From: DASQFQ01 sp963730115
GTDB taxonomy: Bacteria; Actinomycetota; Thermoleophilia; Solirubrobacterales; Solirubrobacteraceae
DNA: 64,000 nucleotides
Assembly (NCBI GenBank): GCA_963730115.1
Contig: CAVSQM010000004.1
Location: 978,569-1,042,568 of the forward strand
Direction of reading: 5' to 3'
The position numbers were made by a program, and so were the translations under genes. The notes beneath the pieces were generated by a model that worked only from the letters and a program-made list of their open reading frames with translations, made no database searches and was not told the DNA's origin. Below, in pieces: positions 43,540-50,500 of this stretch; position 1 is the first letter of the stretch, and every line of letters begins with the position of its first letter.

Positions 43540-45074
43540 AGGCGCCGACGATCGACTGGGAGGCCATCTCCCCGCTCGTCGCGCTGACGGTCGGCGCGTG
43601 CCTCGTGCTGCTGGCGGGCCTGCTGCGGGCCTCGTTCGTGCGCACGACGCTGGTGCCGGCGATGACGCTGCTCACGTTGGGCATCACGGTCGGGCTGGGC
43701 GTCTGGCAGTGGGACGTCAACCAATCGGTCATCTCCGGAGCGATCGTCGTCGACAACCTGACGCTGGCGCTGCTGATGATCTTCGCGGCCGGCGGGGTCG
43801 CGGCGACGCTGCTCTCGACACGGTCGCTGGCGGCGGCCGAGGCGGGCCACGGCGAGTACCACGCGCTGCTGCTGATCTCGATCCTCGGCATGGTCGTGCT
43901 CGCGGGGTCGATCAACCTGGTCTCGCTGTTCATCGGCTTCGAGCTCCTGTCGATCCCGCTGTACGTGCTGTGCGCGACCGAGCTGCGGCGCGAGCACTCG
44001 CTGGAGTCGGGGCTCAAGTACCTGATCATCGGCTCGCTGGGCTCGGCGGTGCTGCTGTACGGCCTGGCGATGCTCTACGGCGCGACGGGCTCGACCGACT
44101 TCTCGCGCATCGCGGCGGCGGCCGATGCGGTCGAGGACGACGCACTGTTCGTCGCGGCGGTCGCGCTGATCGTCACGGGGCTGGCGTTCAAGGCCTCGGT
44201 GGCGCCGTTCCACCAGTGGACGCCCGACGTCTACGAGGGCGCGCCGACGCCGGTGACCGCGTTCATGGCGGTGGCGACCAAGGCGGCGGCGTTCGGCGTG
44301 CTGATCCGCCTGTTCGACACCGCCCTGATCAGCGCGGCTGACGTGTGGGCGCCGGCCTTCGCGACCCTGGCGGTCGTGACCATCGTGGTCGGCAACGTCG
44401 GGGCGATCGGGCAGTCGTCGGTCAAGCGGATGCTCGCCTACTCGTCGGTGGCGCAGGCCGGCTACATGCTCACGGGCGTGGTGGTGTCGACGCGGCTCGG
44501 CGTGTCCGCGCTGGTCTTCTACCTGTTCGCCTACACGGTGATGAACCTGGCCGCGTTCGCGGTCGTGGTCGCGCGCGAGCGGTCGACCCCGTACGGCGAC
44601 GACCTGCGCGCGCTCCACGGGCTCGGCACGGAGCAGCCGTGGCTGGCGTGGCCGATCACGATCGCGATGCTGTCGCTGGCGGGCTTCCCGGCGACCGCGG
44701 GCTTCTTCGGGAAGATCTACCTGATCGAGGCGGCGGTCGAGAACGACTACGCCTTCCTCGGCGTGGCGATCGTGCTCGGGTCGGCGATCTCGCTCGCCTA
44801 CTACCTGCGCGTGGTCGCGGCGGTCTGGCTGTCGGCGCCCGAGGAGGCGCCCACGCCGGCGGCCGTGGGAGCCGCGGGCGCTCGCCCGGCGATCGCCGGC
44901 GGCTCGCAGGAGGCCGACGGCGTGATCGACGAGCCACGGCGCGGGAGCGGCCTGCTGGCGGTCGGCATCGTCGCGGTCGTCTGCGCGGTCGCGACGGTCG
45001 CGCTCGGCATCTACCCCGAGCCGCTGCTCAACGTGGCCGAGGACGCCGGCCGCTCGCTGACCAACCTCCTCTAG
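43536..45074 (+). CDS. nuoN: NADH-quinone oxidoreductase subunit N
   Basis: 512 aa from a GTG overlapping the nuoM stop (GTGA). NuoN signatures: LFIGFELLSIPLYVLCATEL, KYLIIGSLGSAVLLYGLAML, KASVAPFHQWTPDVYEGAPT and SSVKRMLAYSSVAQAGYMLT. A variable, Ala/Pro-rich cytoplasmic insert (EEAPTPAAVGAAGARPAIAG) precedes the last helix. Last gene of the nuo operon; I see no clear terminator hairpin before the next gene 40 bp downstream. Confidence 0.95.
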   Translation: MKAPTIDWEAISPLVALTVGACLVLLAGLLRASFVRTTLVPAMTLLTLGITVGLGVWQWDVNQSVISGAIVVDNLTLALLMIFAAGGVAATLLSTRSLAAAEAGHGEYHALLLISILGMVVLAGSINLVSLFIGFELLSIPLYVLCATELRREHSLESGLKYLIIGSLGSAVLLYGLAMLYGATGSTDFSRIAAAADAVEDDALFVAAVALIVTGLAFKASVAPFHQWTPDVYEGAPTPVTAFMAVATKAAAFGVLIRLFDTALISAADVWAPAFATLAVVTIVVGNVGAIGQSSVKRMLAYSSVAQAGYMLTGVVVSTRLGVSALVFYLFAYTVMNLAAFAVVVARERSTPYGDDLRALHGLGTEQPWLAWPITIAMLSLAGFPATAGFFGKIYLIEAAVENDYAFLGVAIVLGSAISLAYYLRVVAAVWLSAPEEAPTPAAVGAAGARPAIAGGSQEADGVIDEPRRGSGLLAVGIVAVVCAVATVALGIYPEPLLNVAEDAGRSLTNLL

Positions 45075-45114
45075 GGGGGCGAGTTTCCTCGGCGCGCGCC
45101 TCTGAAGGGGCGCT

Positions 45115-46374
45115 GTGCCTCCCCCACGCCCCATCGCCGGTCAGGCCTCCGCCGAGTACGTCGCGCTCCTTGCCGTGGTGTGCGCCGTCGTGGCGGGGGC
45201 CGCGGCGGTGGGGTCGGTGCCGGCGCTGGCCGCGCAGGTCGCGGGTGCGGTCGAGCATGGGATCTGCCGGGTGGCCGGGGGCATCTGCACCGCGGACGAG
45301 GCACGGGCGGCCGGGCTGGCACCGTGCCTGGTCGAGGCACGGGCGCACCGGGAGCGGCTGGGCGTGCGGGTGCTGGTCGTGAAGGTCGGCCGGGGCGACT
45401 CGCTGCTCGTGCAGCGGCGCTCGGACGGGTCGGCGGCGGTGTCGTTCGCCGACGGCGGCAGCGTCGGGGCGAGCGCCGGGCTCGGGCTCCAGCTCGCGCG
45501 CCGGGGCGGGAGCGCGCGCGGCGGCGCCGGCTTGCAGTTCACGTCCGGACGCACCTGGGAGTTCGCGAGCGTCGCGGCGGCCACGCGCTTCGTGCGCCGC
45601 TGGGGCAAGACGGAGACGCTCGGCGGCGAGGTGCGCGGCCTGTGGCCGGGCGGCGACGAGCCGCCGGCGCCCGATGCGACCTACAAGGAGGGCGGCCCGT
45701 ACGCCGAGGTCGCGGCCGCGCTCGGTGGCCCGCTGGGCGTCGAGGCGGCCGCGGAGGGCGGCGCCGTGCTGGGGCGCCGCATCGAGCCCGGCGGGCGGGT
45801 GACCTGGTACGACCGCTTCGACGGCGAGACCGCGGGCCGGCTCGGCCTCGTGCTCGGCGCGCTCGAGCGCCATGACGCCGGCGAGGCGGCGATCGAGGTC
45901 GCCACCGTGCGCGGCCGCGCCACGGAGCTGCGCGTGCGCGCCGCGGCCCGCGTGCACGGCGAGCTCGCCCCGCCCGGGCCCGCCACCGCGATCGGCGACG
46001 TCGTCGCCCGCCTGCGCGGCCTCGAGCCGGAGCCGGGCGGGCACGGGCGCCGGCTCGAGGCCGAGCTCACGCTCGACCTGACGGACCCGGAGAACCGCCG
46101 CGCGCTGGCCGGCTTCCTCGAGATCGCGGCGCTGCGGGTGCGCCCGGCCGACTGGGACGACCGCGTGCGGGCGCTCGCCGACCGCCTCGACGCCGCCGCC
46201 GCCGTCGACCTGCGGGTCTTCCGCGTCGGCTACGAGCGGAGCGATCTCGGCGCCGATGTCGTCGCCGCCGGCGGCGGCTACGACCGCAGCGAGGAGGTCC
46301 GCGACCTGCTCCGCGCGTGGTCGCTGCCGCCGGGCGGCTCGTTGCAGGAACGCGAGGACTGCAATCCGGCGTAA
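45115..46374 (+). CDS. Large protein with a type IV prepilin-like N-terminus, 419 aa
   Basis: The start reads MPPPRPIAGQASAEYVALLA then a hydrophobic helix VVCAVVAGAAAVGSVPALAA. A short leader ending in Gly, followed by Q-A-S-A-E-Y and a hydrophobic stretch, is the Flp/TadE-type class III signal, with Glu at position +5 and Tyr at +6 after the cleavage site. Unlike Flp pilins (about 60 aa) it carries a further 380 residues. These are a soluble region with two Cys near the membrane (GICRVAGGIC), Gly-rich strands and repeated charged strand patterns. No prepilin peptidase or tad gene is nearby. Likely assembled or anchored at the cell surface; function unknown. It follows nuoN by 40 bp. Confidence 0.7.
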   Translation: MPPPRPIAGQASAEYVALLAVVCAVVAGAAAVGSVPALAAQVAGAVEHGICRVAGGICTADEARAAGLAPCLVEARAHRERLGVRVLVVKVGRGDSLLVQRRSDGSAAVSFADGGSVGASAGLGLQLARRGGSARGGAGLQFTSGRTWEFASVAAATRFVRRWGKTETLGGEVRGLWPGGDEPPAPDATYKEGGPYAEVAAALGGPLGVEAAAEGGAVLGRRIEPGGRVTWYDRFDGETAGRLGLVLGALERHDAGEAAIEVATVRGRATELRVRAAARVHGELAPPGPATAIGDVVARLRGLEPEPGGHGRRLEAELTLDLTDPENRRALAGFLEIAALRVRPADWDDRVRALADRLDAAAAVDLRVFRVGYERSDLGADVVAAGGGYDRSEEVRDLLRAWSLPPGGSLQEREDCNPA

Positions 46375-46441
46375 CCAGCGCTCCGCTCGAGCGTACTTGT
46401 GACGTATCACACAATCCGTCGCCTTTCAAAGGAGGAAAGCG

Positions 46442-46672
46442 GTGGAGTTCATCAAGCGATTCGAGCCCGTATGGCTCGCGCTCGTCCTGCTCGGCGCCCT
46501 CAACTGGGCCCTGGTCGCCCTCTTCGACTTCAACGTCGTCGAGGAGATCCTGGGGACCGGGACCGCCACCGACGTGGTCTACGTGATCGTGGGCCTCGCG
46601 GCCGTGGCCCTCGTGCCGCGGATGCTGGAGGGCATGCACCTCGGCGATCGCACCCACCCGCGCGGCGCCTAG
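46442..46672 (+). CDS. DUF378 family small membrane protein
   Basis: 76 aa from a GTG, 5 bp after a textbook AAAGGAGG site, the strongest ribosome site in this part of the window. Two membrane helices: VWLALVLLGALNWALVALFD and VVYVIVGLAAVALVPRML, with the family pattern LNWALVALFDFNVVEEILG at the turn. DUF378 proteins are common small bacterial membrane proteins of unknown role. It has its own terminator-like hairpin downstream and seems monocistronic and well expressed. Confidence 0.85.
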   Translation: MEFIKRFEPVWLALVLLGALNWALVALFDFNVVEEILGTGTATDVVYVIVGLAAVALVPRMLEGMHLGDRTHPRGA

Positions 46673-46688
46673 CGCACAGATCCGAGTC

Positions 46689-46712
46689 GGGCCGGGGGTG
46701 CACACCCGGCCC
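46689..46712 (+). terminator. Terminator-like hairpin after the DUF378 gene
   Basis: GGGCCGGG pairs perfectly with CCCGGCCC around GGTGCACA, 16 bases past the DUF378 stop. No U-tract follows. Confidence 0.55.
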
Positions 46713-46775
46713 AACCGGAAGTGGGCGCGGACGCCGCTTGCCGCTCGCCGCGAACGGAGTACGCTTCGGGGCACG

Positions 46776-46964
46776 ATGCGCACGCGGCTGCGCTGTTACG
46801 CGCCGATCGCCCTCGCCGGGATCTGCCTCATGGTGGCCTACTCCGTGCCGCCCGTGGTCGCGTACGTGCTGACCATGGCCGCCTTCATCCTCTTCTTCGA
46901 GGGCGGGCTGTCGCTCTACGAGCGCAACAGCCGGGCCGGCAACATGCAGGACTTCCACCAATAG
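46776..46964 (+). CDS. Small membrane protein, 62 aa
   Basis: The ATG at 46776 is preferred to an in-frame ATG at 46698, because the 26 residues before it are Arg-rich and overlap a hairpin. The product starts basic (MRTRLRCYAPIALAGICLMV) and has two hydrophobic helices, the second being VVAYVLTMAAFILFFEGGL, with a polar C-terminal tail (SLYERNSRAGNMQDFHQ). No family recognised. Its stop is directly at the start of the DUF5701 frame, so the two are probably coupled. Confidence 0.6.
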   Translation: MRTRLRCYAPIALAGICLMVAYSVPPVVAYVLTMAAFILFFEGGLSLYERNSRAGNMQDFHQ

Positions 46965-47560
46965 CCGCTGACTTCGACGGCCAGGTCGCGACGCTGCTGG
47001 CGCGCGGCTACCCGGAGCTCGCGGGCCTCTCCGGCGAGGCGTTCGCCGGCGCGCTCGAGCCGCTGCGCGAGCAGGCCACGGACGCCGACGTCATCGTCGT
47101 CACGAGCGAGCTCGCACCCGCCGCGGAGACGATCGCCCGCGTCGAGCGCCGCGGCAAGGCGGGGTTCTCCGTGCTCGAGCGCGACGACCTCGAGCGCTTC
47201 GCCCCGATCGACGAGGTCGAGCTCCCTCCCGGCCCGGCCTACCTCCTGCGCGCGCCCGACACCGGGACGGAGACCCGCAACGTCACCCCCGACGCGGCGC
47301 TCGCCACGATCCGCGAGGCCGGCCGCTCGCCGCTCACGATCGACGAGGGCATCGCGCTCGTCACCCACGAGCCGGAGGCCGTGGCCAAGAACGCCGGCTT
47401 CTCCCTGCTCGCCTCGCGCTGCGGCGACAAGCGCGTGACGGCGCTGTGGATCAGCGAGAACCGCCCGAAGCTCGGCTGGTGCTGGGCGGGCAACCCGCAC
47501 ACCTGGCTCGGCTCGGCGTCGTGCGCGGAGCGGATCGGCTGCATCCGTACCCGGCGCTAG
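46961..47560 (+). CDS. DUF5701 family protein, no canonical start codon
   Basis: About 197 aa with the DUF5701 pattern: ADFDGQVATLLARGYPELAG at the N-terminus, then VTSELAPAAETIARVERRGK and a Cys/Trp-containing C-terminus (LASRCGDKRVTALWISENRP, LGWCWAGNPHTWLGSASCAE). The family begins within a few residues of the FDGQV motif, yet the frame holds no ATG, GTG or TTG there; the only nearby option is an ATA at 46961 overlapping the previous stop. Either a rare start, coupling by frameshift from the upstream gene, or another single-base error near 46960 that hides the true start. Cytoplasmic; role unknown. Confidence 0.65.
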   Translation: MAADFDGQVATLLARGYPELAGLSGEAFAGALEPLREQATDADVIVVTSELAPAAETIARVERRGKAGFSVLERDDLERFAPIDEVELPPGPAYLLRAPDTGTETRNVTPDAALATIREAGRSPLTIDEGIALVTHEPEAVAKNAGFSLLASRCGDKRVTALWISENRPKLGWCWAGNPHTWLGSASCAERIGCIRTRR

Positions 47561-47574
47561 GGTCAGCGACCCCT

Positions 47575-49158
47575 ATGCGCTACCCGTCCGACGAGCTGAC
47601 CGACGCCGAACGCGCCCGCCTCGCGCCGCATTTCACGAGCCTCGACGGCCCCGTGTTCGCGCTGGTCAACCTGCCGGAGACGGTCAAGGGCGCGCTGTTC
47701 GCCCGCTACTCGCGCTACCCCGGCACGCTGCGGCGGCTGTTCCTCGACGAGTTCGCCGACTCGCTGCCCGAGCAGGCCACGGGCTACGACGGCGAGGAGG
47801 GCAAGCGCGCGGCCGAGCTCTACGAGCGCATCTTCGTCGGCTACGGCGACGACTCCGTCGCCCAGCTCGGCGGCGCCCACGTCGCCTGCGAGTGGACGAG
47901 CAACATCCTCACCAAGATCCTCCAGCGCCCGCGGCTCGGCGCCTACCTCGAGCAGTCGACGCGCTACATCGCGTACGACACGCCGATGCCGGGCGGCGGC
48001 TACCGCTACTACCGCGACCCGGAGCTCGGCCCCGACTACGAGCAGGCGATGGATTGCCTGTTCGACTCCTACGCGCAGGCGCTGCCGATCGTGCGCGCGT
48101 GGGTCGACGAGACCTACCCGCGCGCCGACGGCGAGTCCGACGCCGCGCGCCGCCGGGCCGTCAACGCCAAGGCCTACGACCTGCTGCGCGGCCTCCTGCC
48201 CGCGTCGTCGCTCAGCCACATGGGCATCTACGCCACGGGCCAGGCCTACGAGCAGCTGATCCTCCACCTGCTCGGCCACCCGCTGCCGGAGGCGCGCCGC
48301 TACGGCGAGCTGATCCTCGATGCCATGAAGGCCGTGATGCCGAGCTTCGTCGCCCGCGTCGAGCGGCCGGAGCGCGGCGGCGAGTGGATCGGCTACCTGC
48401 AGCGCCGCCGCGAGGCGGGCGAGCGCTGGGCCGCGCGCCTGAACCTCGACCACGACGACAGCGAGGACGACCGCCCGTCGGTCAAGCTCCTCCACGTCGA
48501 CGGCGACGAGGGGCAGCTGCTCGCCGCGCTGCTGTTCGAGGCCGCCGGGGTGAGCGAGGCGCGCACGCGCGAGGCCGTCGCCCAGCTCGCGCCGGAGGAT
48601 CGAGCGCAGCTGCTCGGCGACCTCGTGGGCGAGCGCGCCAACCGCCGCCACCGCCCCGGCCGCGGCTTCGAGGCGCTGCGCTACCGCTTCGAGATCGTCT
48701 CCGACTACGGGGCGTTCCGCGACCTCCAGCGCCACCGGATGCTGACCGTCCAGTGGCAGGGGCTGACGCCCGACCTCGGCGCCGGCGTCCCCGGCGAGGT
48801 GGTCGAGGCCGGCGCCGGCGACCTCTACGCGCGCGCGCTCGAGCGCTCGGAGGAGGAGTACGAGCGGCTCGCCGCCGCCGGGCTGCGCGACGCCGCCCCG
48901 TACGCGCTCTGCCTCGGCTTCCGCATCCGCTACGTGCTCGACCTCAACGCGCGCGAGGCGATGCACACGATCGAGCTGCGCTCCGGCCGCGAGGGCCACC
49001 CGAGCTACCGAGCGGTCGCGCACGAGATGCACGCGCAGATCGCCGCGCACCACCCGGCGGTCGCGGCGGCGATGACGCACGTCGACACCAGCACGGAGCC
49101 GCGGCTCGAGCGCATCCTCTCCGAGATGCGCACCGAGCGGCGCGCGCTCAGCCGGTAG
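47575..49158 (+). CDS. Two-domain ThyX-like protein (FAD-dependent thymidylate synthase family)
   Basis: 527 aa from the ATG at 47575, twice the length of ThyX. Both halves resemble ThyX. The first has ILQRPRLGAYLEQSTRYIAY, in which the RHR of the motif is RPR but EQSxRY is kept, followed by LLPASSLSHMGIYATGQAYE. The second has RDLQRHRMLTVQWQGLTPDL with intact RHR, and DLNAREAMHTIELRSGREGH at the position of the ThyX 'NxRxxxHFxxLR' helix. A single chain could mimic a ThyX dimer with split active sites. ThyX makes dTMP using FAD and methylene-tetrahydrofolate. Whether this variant does so or has another role is open. It overlaps the isochorismatase-fold gene by one base. Confidence 0.75.
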   Translation: MRYPSDELTDAERARLAPHFTSLDGPVFALVNLPETVKGALFARYSRYPGTLRRLFLDEFADSLPEQATGYDGEEGKRAAELYERIFVGYGDDSVAQLGGAHVACEWTSNILTKILQRPRLGAYLEQSTRYIAYDTPMPGGGYRYYRDPELGPDYEQAMDCLFDSYAQALPIVRAWVDETYPRADGESDAARRRAVNAKAYDLLRGLLPASSLSHMGIYATGQAYEQLILHLLGHPLPEARRYGELILDAMKAVMPSFVARVERPERGGEWIGYLQRRREAGERWAARLNLDHDDSEDDRPSVKLLHVDGDEGQLLAALLFEAAGVSEARTREAVAQLAPEDRAQLLGDLVGERANRRHRPGRGFEALRYRFEIVSDYGAFRDLQRHRMLTVQWQGLTPDLGAGVPGEVVEAGAGDLYARALERSEEEYERLAAAGLRDAAPYALCLGFRIRYVLDLNAREAMHTIELRSGREGHPSYRAVAHEMHAQIAAHHPAVAAAMTHVDTSTEPRLERILSEMRTERRALSR

Positions 49159-49727
49159 TGCCGCTCGTCCGGCGCGAGGACAGCGTCTTCGTCGTCGTCG
49201 ACGCCCAGCCGGGCTTCTTCGCGCCCGAGGATGAGCCCGCCAAGGTGGTCGCGCGGATCGCGTGGATGGCCGGCCTGGCCGCGCTCCTCGACGTGCCCGC
49301 CGTCGTGGTCGAGGAGGGGCCGCAGCGCAACGGCCCGACCGACCCGAGCGTCCTCGAGCGACTGCCCTCCGGCACGCCGGTGATCGAGAAGCCGACCTTC
49401 GGCCTCGCCGCACACGAGGCAGCGGTCGACGCCATCCGCACGACCGGCCGCGGCACCGCGGTGATCGTCGGCTTCGAGACCGACGTCTGCGTCGCTCAGT
49501 CCGCGATCGGGCTGCTCCGGTTCGGGTTCCGCGCCGTCGTGCTGGAGGACGCCGTCTACACGAGCAGCGCACGCGAGCACGAGCGCGGCCTCACGCGCTT
49601 GTCCGGCACCGGCGTCGAGCGCAACCACTGCAAGGGCCTGACCTTCGAGTGGCTGCACACGGTCGACCGCGCGCTCGAGGACTTCCCCGCCGCGCAGGCG
49701 CTCGGCACGCCGCCCTGGCGCCTGTAG
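49158..49727 (+). CDS. Isochorismatase-family cysteine hydrolase
   Basis: 189 aa from a GTG sharing a base with the ThyX-like stop. The cysteine hydrolase triad is visible: Asp in VFVVVDAQPGFFA, Lys in TPVIEKPTFGLAA and Cys in IVGFETDVCVAQSAIGLLRF. Length and order match nicotinamidase/isochorismatase-like amidases. Cytoplasmic. Tight coupling to the ThyX-like gene suggests a shared pathway, perhaps nucleotide- or cofactor-related, which is inference. The substrate cannot be told from the sequence. Confidence 0.86.
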   Translation: MPLVRREDSVFVVVDAQPGFFAPEDEPAKVVARIAWMAGLAALLDVPAVVVEEGPQRNGPTDPSVLERLPSGTPVIEKPTFGLAAHEAAVDAIRTTGRGTAVIVGFETDVCVAQSAIGLLRFGFRAVVLEDAVYTSSAREHERGLTRLSGTGVERNHCKGLTFEWLHTVDRALEDFPAAQALGTPPWRL

Positions 49728-49854
49728 TGCCTCATCTGCGTCCGCCCGGCGCCCGTCTCATCCGCGCGGAGGAGGCGAAGGTCCTTCAAATGGACCGCCC
49801 GAATCATCAGCGTGGCCGACGAAACTCGGCCCGGCGCGCGGCAGGCTTCCCGCC

Positions 49855-50496
49855 ATGAACACAACCCGCCTCGCCATCATCGCCGGTCCCGTCGTCACGC
49901 TCGCAGGCATGCTCGCCACGCCCTGGGAGCCCGAGAAGACGACGGCCTCCTACCTCCAGGCGCTCGCCGATCATCCGACGCAGGCCCAGATCGCCTGCCT
50001 GCTGCTCGTCTTCGGCTACGCCCTGCTCGGCCTCGCCAACTTCACCGTGCTCCGGCACGCCGAGGCCGCGCCGCGCACGCTGCGGCGCATCACGTCCGTG
50101 CTGTGCTTCTTCGGCGCCACGATCCTGCCGGGCATGGTCCTGGTCGACTTCTACGACCTCGCGATCGCGACCGAGCTGTCGCAGACGCAGGCCGTCGCCG
50201 TCAGCGACGCGGCCGCCGGCTACGGCCTCGCGGCGATCGCCATGGTCCCCGCGCTGCTCGGCTTCGCGCTCGGCATGGTGCTCGTGTGCGTGACGGCCTG
50301 GAAGGCCGGCCTCGCCCCCGTGTGGGTCGCGCCGGTGCTGCTCGCCGGCATCGTGGTCAGCTTCGCCGGCCCGCCCGCGGCCATCGCCGCCGCCTCGGTA
50401 CTGATCGTCGGCGCATACGCGCTGATCGCCCGCGGCGTCGGCCGCCGCGAGGCCGCCCCGGCGCCCCGCGCCGCGGCCGTCCCTGCCGCCGCCTGA
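49855..50496 (+). CDS. Polytopic membrane protein, 213 aa
   Basis: About six hydrophobic helices: ARLAIIAGPVVTLAGML-type first segment (RLAIIAGPVVTLAGML), IACLLLVFGYALLGLANFTV, ITSVLCFFGATILPGMVLV, then AAIAMVPALLGFALGMVLVC, VWVAPVLLAGIVVSFAG and IAAASVLIVGAYALIARG, with an Ala/Pro/Arg-rich tail. Short loops with EPEKTTASYLQALADHPTQA after the first helix. No transporter motif seen, family not assigned. Convergent with the LuxR-type regulator gene, separated by 4 bp. Confidence 0.7.
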   Translation: MNTTRLAIIAGPVVTLAGMLATPWEPEKTTASYLQALADHPTQAQIACLLLVFGYALLGLANFTVLRHAEAAPRTLRRITSVLCFFGATILPGMVLVDFYDLAIATELSQTQAVAVSDAAAGYGLAAIAMVPALLGFALGMVLVCVTAWKAGLAPVWVAPVLLAGIVVSFAGPPAAIAAASVLIVGAYALIARGVGRREAAPAPRAAAVPAAA

Positions 50497-50500
50497 CCCG

